Below are positions 10,559 through 20,690 of a DNA stretch of 64,000 nt, one piece after another. Source of the DNA: Curvularia sp. ZM96 (lineage: Eukaryota; Ascomycota; Dothideomycetes; Pleosporales; Pleosporaceae); contig JAJGBQ010000004.1 in NCBI GenBank assembly GCA_022457065.1, forward strand, positions 806,001 through 870,000, written 5' to 3'. The position numbers were made by a program, and so were the translations under genes. Position 1 is the first letter of the stretch, and every line of letters starts with the position of its first letter. The notes under the pieces are model-generated. The model saw only the letters and a program-made list of their open reading frames with translations, did no database searches and was not told the DNA's origin.

Positions 10559-12253
10559 CTAAGACTTGGTCAGGGTCTTCTGTGCCTTGGCGTCATCTCT
10601 CATCTCCTGCTTGACTCTAGTAATTGTGCCGGCACCTCCATAGACGATGGCAGTGTACATTTGCGCGACGCTTGCTCCTGCATCAAGGATCTCGCGCGCT
10701 TGCCGTCCATTGGTGATTCCTCCAGTTGCGAAGATGACTTTGCGTGGGGCGTCAGGTGCAGGGGCTACCTTTGGCGTAGATTGCACGGTGACAACAGGTG
10801 CAGATTCGGAAAGGTCATCAAATTCTGAGGATGCGGGCTTGGGGGCGGGTTGCTCGAGACCGAGAGTGGGCTTGGTCATCGATGGCTTGGCCGAAGACTT
10901 AGGCTCAAGCTTTTCTAGAGTATTTGAGGAGGGCTCGTCGCCTGAGCTCTGGCTAGCAGGCTTCGCATCTTCAGATTCTGTGGGTAGTGTAATGTGCTTC
11001 GGGCCTTCGTCAAGTGCCTTTCGGTACTTCTTTACGAGAGCCAGGGTGCGTTCAAACATCTGTGGCCCTGAGTATCCACCCTGTTCGAGTAGAAGTTTGG
11101 CTTCTGATTGAGACAGAAGATAGCCTTTGGGAAGCGGGTCTGGTCGCTTCTTCGTCGTGTTGCCAACGATAACACCATCAACACCAGAGTCCCACACCGC
11201 CTCGCAAATACCCGAAATTTGCTCTTCAGAGTCTTCATCTGGGCTGACTTTGACCATGATGGCAGGCTTGGTCTTACGATCAATGTTCTTGACGGCGCTA
11301 ACTACACCCGAAAGGAGTTTGGTCAAAGGCTCAACATTTTGGAGGGTCCGGAGGCCGGGGGTGTTGGGTGAAGAGACATTGACCACAAGAATGTCTGCAT
11401 ACTTTCCTACATAGCCAACAGCAGTGGCGTAGTCGCGTACAACAGATTCAATGTCATTCTCAGAAGTCGTCTTGTTCTTTGCGACCTGCACAGCCATGAG
11501 CCGTCCCTTGTGAAGCGAACCGGGCGGCACTCCAGCCTCTCCATCCAGTACTCGACGTTCAGCCTCTTCGTCCAGCCCAAGGCCAGCATGGTATGCAAAC
11601 TCTCGCACACGTTGTCGCAGCCGTGAAGCAACCAGCTCGGCGCCCTCGGAATTGAATCCGTATCGGTTGATGAGCGCATTCTGACTGGGGATTCTAAAAA
11701 CACGTGGCTTTGGGTTGCCTTCCTGAGGCAACAATGTGATTGCTCCAACCTCGACTACGCCCGCACCCATATCAAACAGTGGCGTTGGGACCTCAGCGCC
11801 CTTGTCGATACCAGCAGATGTGCCAATGGGGTTGTTCAATGTGTGACCAAAGACCTCGACAGCCAAGTCGCCCTGGGAATCGGCTACACCGCGCTCCCGA
11901 GGGTTCATTCCGAAGCTGTACAGGACTTTGAGCATCTGAGTTCCGGCATGATGTGCTTCCTCGCCATCGGGGTATATCAATCGAAGTGCTGGTACAACCA
12001 GCCATTCGTGGATGCTGGCGCGGGTGTCGGTGACATAGAGGTAGCCAAAAGTGCCTCCCAGCGCCAACAGGGAGCCGTATACGAGGTTCTTTGCGCGAGT
12101 GCCCGCCGATGCAACGTTTGTTGCGGCTCCAACGGTCGTCGTGGTCGTCGTAGCGTATCTCGAGGGGAATTGGAATGGGCGATGGGAGGGGCGACAGCGC
12201 GGTATCGCAGCCCGTACGCGCAGAGCACGCATGCTGGCGGCACTGTGCATCAT
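10559..12253 (-). CDS. URA9: Dihydroorotate dehydrogenase (quinone), mitochondrial
   Basis: Single exon, 564 residues. Class 2 DHODH oxidises dihydroorotate to orotate in de novo pyrimidine synthesis, passing electrons through FMN to ubiquinone at the inner mitochondrial membrane. The N-terminus is Arg/Ser-rich (presequence), then a membrane segment (LVYGSLLALGGTFGYLYVT). Core motifs are PIGTSAGIDKGAEVP, NRYGFNSEGAE, VNVSSPNTPGLR with the class 2 catalytic Ser, VKVSPDEDSEEQ, GVIVGNTT, and the phosphate site GGITNGRQAREILDAGAS. Between LVKKYRKAL and the FMN-phosphate segment lies an extra Ser/Pro/Lys/Glu-rich insertion of ~100 residues without fold-like pattern, placed on the surface in known structures. 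Another in-frame ATG (MRALRVRAAIP) seven codons in is an equally good start. Confidence 0.95.
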   Translation of the reverse strand: MMHSAASMRALRVRAAIPRCRPSHRPFQFPSRYATTTTTTVGAATNVASAGTRAKNLVYGSLLALGGTFGYLYVTDTRASIHEWLVVPALRLIYPDGEEAHHAGTQMLKVLYSFGMNPRERGVADSQGDLAVEVFGHTLNNPIGTSAGIDKGAEVPTPLFDMGAGVVEVGAITLLPQEGNPKPRVFRIPSQNALINRYGFNSEGAELVASRLRQRVREFAYHAGLGLDEEAERRVLDGEAGVPPGSLHKGRLMAVQVAKNKTTSENDIESVVRDYATAVGYVGKYADILVVNVSSPNTPGLRTLQNVEPLTKLLSGVVSAVKNIDRKTKPAIMVKVSPDEDSEEQISGICEAVWDSGVDGVIVGNTTKKRPDPLPKGYLLSQSEAKLLLEQGGYSGPQMFERTLALVKKYRKALDEGPKHITLPTESEDAKPASQSSGDEPSSNTLEKLEPKSSAKPSMTKPTLGLEQPAPKPASSEFDDLSESAPVVTVQSTPKVAPAPDAPRKVIFATGGITNGRQAREILDAGASVAQMYTAIVYGGAGTITRVKQEMRDDAKAQKTLTKS

Positions 12254-12952
12254 AGCGAGTGTCGTGCGCAGCCCGTGCGGCGTTCAATGGCTGGACAATT
12301 GCTCGGTGAAGTGCAAGCCACGGGTAATGGACGTGACGTGGGCTTGGCACCACGTCCCTGAACTGACCATCCGCCGCCGTGGGCCCGCCTTGGCTCTTCT
12401 CATCTCACACCATGCCCTCGGGACTGCCAAACTCTCCTATCTCGTTCTCCGAGCTATTTCATGATTCTTACAGTGTCATTCCGCTAATCTGCCGTTGACT
12501 TACGGCTTATTAGTCTGACCATCTGACACAATCTGTAACCAGCTAATCTCACTTTAACGCCACATGCCGCCCATTGTACCACTATTTTCCATCTATAGTG
12601 TCGCTTGCATAGAACCATTCTACCCAACGACATGGTAACAGACTGTTCTTGGTACCCTGCAACACATCTTTACACTTTAGATAAATTGCATCTACCTAAA
12701 AAGCCGAACCCTAACCGGATATTTGACCGACTTTGCAGCGTGACAGTATTCGCACCAATAGTTTTGTCGAGAAGGTAGTCTAGATTTCCTGTCAGTACAC
12801 ATGCACTGTGCAACGGAGATTTTAGCGATCAAAGCTGAACCATGGGGACCCCGGCATCCCAGCACCAAGCATTCACAGCAAGGCTAGATATATAGCCAAG
12901 CCATCCTTCTTGAAAGCTTGTCGTTCACATCGGTATTCCTCGAACTGCAAAG
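12254..12952. other. Divergent promoter region, DHODH and GH28
   Basis: 700 bp between the DHODH start (-) and the GH28 start (+). A TATA-like AGATATATAG at 12886-12895 lies ~60 bp before the GH28 ATG. CCGGGG on the minus strand near 12848-12853 fits the CreA/Mig1 consensus SYGGRG, so glucose repression of the pectinase is possible but untested. Confidence 0.45.
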
Positions 12953-14267
12953 ATGCTCCTTACCAAGATTGCGCCGCTATGGCTCCTTACCGCTCCAGCA
13001 TTCGCTGCCATGAACAAAACGGGCTCACTATGCACTGTTACTCCCTCCGGATCAGGTGATGACAGTCCCTTCATCCTGGATGCATTCAAGCAATGTGGGC
13101 AGAATGGAAAGATCAATATCGCAGCGGGAGACTACACCATCGCCAAGGTCATGGATGTCCTTAATCTCAAGAACTGCGAAATCAACATTTATGGCAAACT
13201 CACCTGGACTACTGACATCCAATACTGGGTCAAGAACACCGTTAGTGTCGTCTTCCAGCAGAGAAGTACCGCATTTCGTTTGGGAGGCGAGAACTTCTCA
13301 GTCTTGGGACACGGCAAGGCAGTGTTCGATGGCAATGGTCAGGCGTGGTATGATGCCAACCGCAACGGAGCCAACATGGCCGGTAGGCCAATCAGTCTGA
13401 CACTGTGGCATGCGAAGAATGCTGTGGTTGACGGCATTACCTGGAGGCAGACGCAGTTCTGGTAAGCCTTTGCCGTGTATCTGATAACATCTTCACTAAT
13501 AGCATCATAGGCACACGTTCGTTGCTTACTCGCAAAATGTCACCATGACAAACTTGGATATGAAGGCAGTCTCCAACTCGCAGTGGGGCACTGTCAACAC
13601 TGATGGGTTTGACAGCTGGAATTCGCAGGACATTGTGCTGAAGAACTGGGTGGTAACTTGCGGCGATGTAAGCTTCCATCAACCCTTTTATAAACATCGA
13701 CATCTCTAATTTCCCCACAAGGACTGCATCTCCGTCAAGGGAAACAGCACAAACGTATACGTCAAGAACGCCACATGCTACGGATCTGGCGCAATGGTGA
13801 TCGGTTCTATGGGTAACCCTCCCAATATCCCAGAGACAGTAGACAACGTCCTTTTCGAAGACATCACGGCCGTCTACAGTTCCAATGCTGCCTGGATCAA
13901 GACGTACCCAGGCCAAGGCCACGTCAGGAATGTGACATTCCGCAACATTCACGTCAAAGACGTCAACCAGCCCATCTACGTCACACCTTGCATCTACTCC
14001 TACACAAACTGCGACGCCTCGCGCCTCAAGATCTCAGACATCACATGGGAAAACGTCACCGGAACGTCTGCGTACAACGTTGCGGCAGCGATATACTGCA
14101 GCAAGAGCACGCCTTGCACAGGCTTGAAGTTCAAGAATATCGACATTAAGCCCAGTAAGGGCGGCCAGGCGAAGATCCTTTGCAGCAACTTCAATAGCGA
14201 CAGCGGCTTAGCATGTACCGGCACTTGTCCCGCGGGGTGGAAACAGCAATTGAGCGGAAACGCTTAA
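12953..14267 (+). CDS. Secreted GH28 glycosidase with altered active site
   Basis: Three exons, 12953-13461, 13511-13667 and 13722-14267, give 403 residues. A signal peptide (MLLTKIAPLWLLTAPAFA) is followed by a right-handed beta-helix typical of exo-acting GH28 proteins, with several N-glycosylation sequons. The catalytic Asp motifs are kept: NTDG (D201) and GDD (D222, D223). The next motif, normally GHG with a catalytic His, reads YGSGAMVIGSMG, so the His position is Gly245. The substrate-binding RIK motif reads WIK (Trp280, Lys282), so Arg is lost. GH28 enzymes acting on rhamnogalacturonan are known to lack this His, so rhamnogalacturonan or a related backbone is a more likely substrate than homogalacturonan. 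Loss of activity is the alternative. It stands alone between DHODH and an adenylation gene. Confidence 0.9.
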
Positions 14268-15042
14268 AGGACGTGAAAATAAAATAAAGTAGCAAAGCGG
14301 TCAAAAGCTGCGCCCTATGTACATACAGTCAGCCTTTCCCCAATTACGCATTGCTCCGTCAGCACTTGGTAATATCAATACTAAGACATTTTGTACATAC
14401 ACGCCCTAAGTTTCCTTCCGTTTTCAAACAATTTTGTTTTCTTTTTCCCACTTACCCCGGCCTTAGCGCTTACCCTTTGCTACACAACCCTACACGTACC
14501 TCTGAGCTGGCCCAAACCCTGCCTTCTCTCACTGTCTTTTAACTTTGTGCTAAAACGCGGAATTAGCTCTTGATGCGGGAAAGGCGCTACCGGTAGGGCT
14601 TACGTAGGCCCCTGGTGACGAACTAAAAGTCTATTTTTTCTGGTCTGCCTCGCAGCTTTCTTACATACTTTCGGGGGAACAAGGTGCTGACTTGTGCCCG
14701 GTTAGCGTGAGCCCCCTTCGGCCGTAGGAGATAACGCTGCTTTGTGATGTCCTGTATGCACTGTATATAGTACCACCCTATATGAATATGCACTGAGTGG
14801 GTCAGCGTGGGTTGCACGGCATGGACTGGTCACTGCGCTGCTGATCGATGGGGTTAACGTTTCACTGAGAGAGCCCAGCACCGTGTGCGGGGTACATAGC
14901 GTCATGATCTTGGGGTATCATTTTCCCCAATGTCTTTGATAATTCCTTCTGTATATATATATGTAAATAACATCAAGCAAAGGCACTGGTAATTCCTTCT
15001 CGACCTCGATATAAGCATTTTCAAGATATTGCAAAACCAAGC
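14268..15042. other. Intergenic, 5' of adenylation gene
   Basis: No gene seen. An AT-alternating GTATATATATATGTAAAT (14951-14968) is a likely TATA region ~80 bp before the next ATG. The 11-mer TAATTCCTTCT occurs twice, at 14940-14950 and 14990-15000, on either side of it. Confidence 0.5.
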
Positions 15043-16917
15043 ATGTCGGCTCGTCCCAGCCCCTGGCCTGAATTCTATTCTGATCTGCTTCCAAATGTTC
15101 TTTTCTCCATCGCTGATCAGTGCCCTTCTATCACTTATGCTGAGTTCCCACGCGATCTGAAAGATATTTCCAAAGGCTACCGGAAGTTTACTTTTGCGGA
15201 TGTGGCTAATGCTATCAACGCAACGGCATGGTGGATCGACCAGAATGTAGGAAAACTGAAGGAGGAACAGAAGGATGGAAGTCAAACGCTGGTCTACATG
15301 GGACCAAGCGATATCCGGTATGCACTGTTATGTTTGGGAAGTATAGTCGCTGGATATAAAGTGAGTTGATTGCTTTGAGATCTCAATTTCGCCGAAAACC
15401 AATGGGAATTCAAACTGACAAGGAGAGTGATAGATGCTCTTCCCTTCACCACGGTATGGAGTTGAGGCCTTGGTAAAATTGATCGAAGCCATAGATGCGA
15501 AAGTTGTGTTGAGCCCCGAAACATCGTATCCCATCGAAGCAGAGATACTCGAGAAGAAAAAGGACACCTTGCGAAAGCTTCAGCTACCCAATGTAGATCA
15601 TTTCTTTGCCGAGAGGGTAGCGGAATACCCTTTTACGAAGACGTTTGAGACCTGCAAAGATAAGCCTATGATATGTTTACGTACGTCGAGATCACACTCG
15701 TACTGATATTACTTGCTGTTGGTGAGATAGAGGAGCTTACCTTTTCCAACATAGATACATCTGGTACTACGGGATTTCCTAAGCCCATTATCTGGACGCA
15801 CGATTGGGTTGCAAGTCAATCACGGGCGCTCAACCTGCATCCACCTGCCGGTTTCACTTTTGCAGACCCTTTTATACGCAGCGGGAAAGATGGAAGCGGA
15901 CGAGTACTGGTAACTAACCCCCCATATCATGCCAGCGGAATCTTTTCCATGATTCTCCACCCTTTGCTGGTGGGCACAATACCTGTGTATTCGCAACCGG
16001 GAGGGACACCAGAAGAGACGGTAGATTGTGCAATATCGGCTCTGGAAGTACTTGAAGCTGAGCGAGTAGGCGAGAAAAGAGGTGTGACCGAGAAGACACA
16101 GAAGGTCATAGGCCTTGTGTCAATGATCCCACCCTGTATGGAGTATTTGGCAAAGCACCAGGCAAAACTGGACCAGCTCGCTCAAAAGGCTCAAGCATTG
16201 CGATATGGCGGCGGAAGTATATCTCGCGCAGCTGGAGACACGATCGTACAAAAAATGCACCTAGTATGTGGCATCGGATCCACCGAGTTGGGCACCTGGT
16301 CATGCATTCGGCCAATCGACGACGACTTGAGGCACGATGGGAAATGGGAACATTCGACGCCTCATCCGGCAATCAACATGCAATTCGAACCTGTTGCCGA
16401 AGATGCCGGGCAAACGGTGTACGAAGCAGTCTTGGTACAGAATAACGGCAAGGAATTCGACGGATTCGTGCAGTCTTTGTTCAAAATCTATCCCGACCTC
16501 AAAGAGAAAAGAACGGGCGATTTGTTTATGAGACATCCAAAGTATCCGGATCTCTGGAAACATCATGGCCGCGCAGATGATCTGCTGGTCTTTCTCACAA
16601 ATGAAAAATTCTTCCCGACTGTGGCTGAACAGCGTCTGGTATCACATCCAGGTATTGCAGAAGCCTTGATTGTAGGAACTCGTCGTCCCAAAGCATCACT
16701 GATTGTAAGACTGGAAGGAGGGGCAAAACTGGAGGATGTGTGGGACAGAGTCGAGGAGGTCAACGCAGCCTCACCGCTTTATGCGAGGGTGGAGAAGAAC
16801 ATGGTGGTGGTTGTAGAGGAGCATTTTCTGAAGACTGCAAAAGGGAGCATTAGAAAGGTGGATATGCTGAGGAAGTATTCGCAAGAGTTGGATGCATTAT
16901 ACGGAGAAACGGTGTAA
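15043..16917 (+). CDS. Stand-alone NRPS-like adenylation (AMP-binding) protein
   Basis: Exons 15043-15360, 15434-15680 and 15755-16917 give 575 residues. The protein is an ANL-superfamily adenylation domain of the fungal NRPS-like kind, the sort found at the front of A-T-TE and A-T-R enzymes. Visible are the Tyr/Phe-rich FTFADVANAIN region, the A3 P-loop HTSGTTGFPKPIIWTHDW (~189), the A5-like GSTELG, the A7/A8 RTGDLFMRHP and HHGRADDLLVF (~460), and the A10-like LKTAKGSIRKVD with its Lys near residue 555. It should activate a carboxylic acid with ATP. It ends LDALYGETV, exactly where a phosphopantetheine carrier domain would begin, and no carrier, thioesterase or reductase coding is visible downstream. 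Either the acyl-AMP is used by a partner in trans, or the gene is a shortened derivative. Substrate code residues cannot be assigned safely by eye. Confidence 0.88.
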
Positions 16918-17675
16918 AAACTACAGCTGTAAGCTCAGCTAAGTGTAATGTCAAAGTGGAATTGAGTGATAGGAGGTGGCAGTTACGCTAAGTATGGAGG
17001 CATGCGCCAAGGCGCTATACTGGTACAAGTGAAAGGCCATGCCAGTGTAGAGCTGGGATATTTGCTTGTATCGCAAAGTTTAGAATAGATTACTGCTCAA
17101 TTTAAGAGTTTCTTATGCTTGATTTCGCTCACCCGCTTCGTTTCAACTGTTTCTATACCCATATAATACGAGGTTGATCATTACCTTTATGAATAGAGAT
17201 GCTTCAAAACGCAACCATTTACTTCCCACATATGACTGCAGCGTATATGGTACTCGCCTCCTCTATCTTGAAAGTATCATCACATAACAAACTTGCCAGT
17301 GACTTGAGAACTCGAAAACCACTTGGAAAGCTGGGATGAGCGAGTAAAACACGCTGACGGAAGCTGCAGTAAATGGGTATAAAACTATGCCTGATTCAAT
17401 GACACTCAATGCTGCCTATAATACGTACTCAAGGGGATCGTGCTGCTCATCAACGCCTTCAATGCAAATAAGATAATCTCAAATCGACGAGAATTTAAGA
17501 CAAAGGAAAATGGCTTAGCTTGATGAAAGATGTGCCCAACGCGGATCTGCATCTACCTCTCCGTCCTCACTGTGACACGGTCAGTGAGCATCCTTTCGCT
17601 CATTTTGATCATGACGAGCAACTCCTTGTGCAACGTACCTGCCAAATCAATTACGGACTAATGAAGTCGCCCAAC
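16918..17675. other. Intergenic, convergent 3' ends
   Basis: Searched for carrier or reductase domain remnants behind the adenylation gene; none seen in any frame. Nothing else recognised. Confidence 0.55.
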
Positions 17676-18643
17676 CTACCAGTCATACACCCACCCTGAG
17701 TTTGCGTTCATAAACTCTTCACAGGCTTCCTTGAGTGCAATATTTGGCCTCAGATCGCTGATTGTAAGTGTCTCACGTGTGAGAGGATCCGTTGGGCTGC
17801 GCTTGAGATGCTCAATGAGTGTCGCGCGCTCGTACGACCGGCCGTTCTTTGTGACTACTGGATCATGCATGATTTCAAACGTGATTCCGTCAACAAGGTA
17901 GTCTGGCACTTCGCGCTTCTGCTGGTGATCAGGGTCTGAGATTGCAAAGGCTGTTCGCAGATCGTCGCGCTTTTTCTCAAACTCCTGTTTCCGCTCTGCC
18001 TTCTCTTCCTGGCCGTCCGATCGGCTGGTTTCTCCGGATTCCATGCGAGCGTCTATCTCATCCATATCCTTTTTGTACTGGGTCTCCAGCATATTTTCAA
18101 GGTCAGAGAGTAGATCGCCCCGTCTTCGGATACGTTCTCGTTCCCGAATGTCCCATTTGGCCTTCTTACATTTCAAGACGAGGGCAGATATCGTGGCTGC
18201 ATTGGATGTTTGCTGCGCCGATGTCGTGCATAACTCATACGCCATAAGAGCTGATGATAGCGCTTCATTAGGATGGTTGATCGCGAGTTGTGCCTGTGCT
18301 ACACACTGCTTAGCCCATGTTCTTATGTTGATATCACGTCATGTGCTCGACGTGTTTGGCGCACTGAGAAGGTAGTAGAGTGAAGCATACCCAAGTAAAA
18401 GAAAGCCTTCATGTTATCTTTCAATAGCTCAATACTCCGGATACAGTCATCAATAACCCCCTCCCACTTCTCCATCTTCAACCTCGCATTTGCGCGATTA
18501 GTGAATAACAGCGGGTTTGCCGAGTTCTTCTGAATCGCCTGCGAATACAGGGTCTCGGCGCCCTCATAGTCGCCATTTTTGAAACATTTGTTGCCAGAAT
18601 TCTTGAGTTGCTCGGCAGCGTATTCGTTGCCTGGCGGAGGCAT
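17676..18643 (-). CDS. CHIP/STUB1-like TPR and U-box ubiquitin ligase
   Basis: Two exons, 18643-18391 and 18298-17676 (92-bp intron), encode 291 residues. The N-terminal half has three TPR repeats (AAEQLKNSGNKCFKNGDYEGAE, shown by LKNSGNKCFKNGDYEGAE; NPLLFTNRANARLKMEKWEG; AFFYLAQAQLAINHPNEAL). A charged coiled-coil follows (~125-205, Glu/Lys/Arg-rich), and a U-box (~213-287: PDYLVDGITFEIMHDPVV, then Y-E-R and P-L-T-R) ends the protein at WVYDW. TPRs in this family clamp the EEVD tails of Hsp70/Hsp90 and the U-box recruits an E2, so clients bound by chaperones are ubiquitinated. The architecture and length match animal CHIP closely; budding yeast has no clear equivalent. Start chosen at MPPPGNEYAAEQ; upstream open frame lacks TPR-like sequence. 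Confidence 0.9.
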
Positions 18644-19163
18644 AACTGAGGAATGTCCACAAGGCAATGAGGAGGACACGAGACGGAGGGATAATCGAGC
18701 GGAAGTGAGAGCGGAGTTAAGCTTCGATGATTGGTAGCAGCGGGGGCGTGGGGCAGTTTTTGTTGCGCCTCGGTAGATATGGAAGATTCGAGACGCCGCG
18801 TCGCGATGCTGAGCTGAGCAGTATGGACACGGATCGGAGGGAACCAAGGCGTGAAGGTGGCTTTCTGGAAAGTCAGGTCATTCTTTCAGACATCCGTTTG
18901 CGGCGCCACGTCTCTTGATCTTAGCATATGCACAGCCACAGCGCGATTATGTAATTCTTCCATTGCGAACGAGTAAATGAGTAGGAGAAAGAGGAAATCA
19001 TTAAGGACGACTTGGATTTAACGCCAGACACCATGATCGAATGTCATCAAGTCCCATGTTCTTATCCATCGAGAAAAGGAAACGTAATGTGCAGCCCCAA
19101 CCCTGTCGTGGCCATGTCAAAGTTCATGTTTTCAGCTCGAGGCAAACAGGCCGACCAAACATA
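18644..19163. other. Intergenic
   Basis: Promoter side of the CHIP-like gene and 3' side of the Arg/Ser-rich gene. No feature recognised. Confidence 0.5.
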
Positions 19164-19784
19164 CTAGTGCGGCTGGCTATCGTTCGTGTGGGGCGGAACC
19201 GCAACCTCTGTAGAACCCATCGTTCCCACCCCCTGTACGTGTTTCTCATTCTCGTTCTTGGAATCCCTCCTGTCCACCTTGTAAAGATTGGGGTAACTCC
19301 TCTGTCGCCTAAGTTCTGCTGCCAAGTCCGCTTCATCCACTCGGTGCCGACTGGGTGGCTGGCTCCTCTTCCTAACAGTCTTGATATCGTCATCGCTCTC
19401 TAAGAACACATCTTCGTCTTCTGCTAGCGGACTTTGGGTCCTGGCTCTGTCAATGCTTCTTCTGCGCGCTCGACCTCTGAAGGTGTGATCAGGCTCGGCA
19501 TCGCTGCGCCGTCTGGTCTTCTTCTGCTCAGGAGTTGGCGGAGAAACGGATGACACCGGCGAAGATGGACGGTGATGTTTGCGGTGGTGTTCCCGGTAGC
19601 GCGAGCCACTGTCGCGATCGTGGCCGCGAGAGGGAGAGAATGCACGGCGTGGTGAGTGGTGGGACGACTGCCTACGTCGCTTCAGCCGACCACGCTCGTC
19701 CGTATCCGTGTCTGGTTCAACAATAGCGGGGGCATGCGCGATGCCATTCTGAACAATTGCAGGCTCAGCGAGTGCGCCCGACAT
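19164..19784 (-). CDS. Arg/Ser-rich hypothetical protein
   Basis: Open frame of 206 residues from MSGALAEPAI; the frame is open further up to 19874, so the start is uncertain. The middle is strongly basic and low-complexity (RRRQSSHHSPRRAFSPSRG, then HHRKHHRPSSPVS), with SP and RS dipeptides. It ends with an acidic patch (DEDVFLESDDD) and a predicted helix DEADLAAELRRQRSYPNLYKV. No known domain recognised. RS/SP-rich composition is common in nuclear RNA-processing or chromatin proteins and suggests phosphorylation by SR or CDK-type kinases; that is composition-based inference only. An intron near either end cannot be excluded. Confidence 0.55.
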   Translation of the reverse strand: MSGALAEPAIVQNGIAHAPAIVEPDTDTDERGRLKRRRQSSHHSPRRAFSPSRGHDRDSGSRYREHHRKHHRPSSPVSSVSPPTPEQKKTRRRSDAEPDHTFRGRARRRSIDRARTQSPLAEDEDVFLESDDDIKTVRKRSQPPSRHRVDEADLAAELRRQRSYPNLYKVDRRDSKNENEKHVQGVGTMGSTEVAVPPHTNDSQPH

Positions 19785-20690
19785 GATGCCTGGTGGAGGT
19801 TGCCTGGATAACGATGTCTGGGAGGCTTCGGCCTCAACTGCAAAAGGTAAAAGTTGGGGTAAGTGTAGGAACAAGACCCGCGAAGGCCAGATCCTTAACC
19901 GAGTGGTTCATCAGTCTCGTGTCTGACGCAGACGGGCCGTTTGAAAGGGTGATCGCTTGTGCCTGCATGTGAGCATCATGTTCCAAGCATGACGGTAACA
20001 GGCGTAGGGCAGGTGTAGCGTCATTGGTCCGAGCGTTACGCCATTGCGCCAGAGTTCCCCTCTCATGTGCGCTGACGAATCCTCCATTTAGAATCTTATC
20101 GCGACATTCTCAAAGCTGATGTCTTGGTTGCTGGAACACTCCATAGCCTTCCTGCCCAGTGATTCAATCACATTGTATTCCAGAGGACTGTCAAGCGCTA
20201 GGCAGCAGTCAGCTATACATACACTGAGTAGTTCAGCAGTGATCCCGTGGGTCATGCTGACCAGTAAACTATACGGTGTTTCAAATCAGATCTAGCACAG
20301 CGTGAATCCAACTATGAATAAAAGATATCGACCATTCGAGAAGAGCAGACGATTGATAAGGTTCAAGGAGCAGCCCATGGGTAAGCTCTACTTGCAGCCT
20401 AGTCATCCAAACTTCAAGTCACCGGTACTCTTAGGTCATCGGCAATAACACTGATTTGTATTTACGTATGAAGGCTTCAATCTTCAGGAAATAGCCCCTC
20501 TTTTCTACCCGTCCGCCAGTGTTGCTTCCACGCACAGACTCACACAGAATTTCAACTTATGAGCTTTGGTGTGCCAGTGCACAGGAGTTCTCCATGCTTG
20601 CGGTCCAAACTGATGTATATGCAAATGCACCAGCTTGTCACGATTACTCATACCTAGCAAATTGATCAACTCCTTTCTCTGCCCAATGAA
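19785..20690. other. Intergenic, 0.9 kb
   Basis: Upstream of the Arg/Ser-rich gene and downstream of the iron-ADH gene. Composition is ordinary; no gene, repeat or RNA recognised. Confidence 0.5.

Noticed and set aside
12953..16917. GH28 and adenylation genes as part of a biosynthetic cluster
   Set aside because: Neighbours are housekeeping genes; no tailoring enzyme, transporter or regulator is adjacent.
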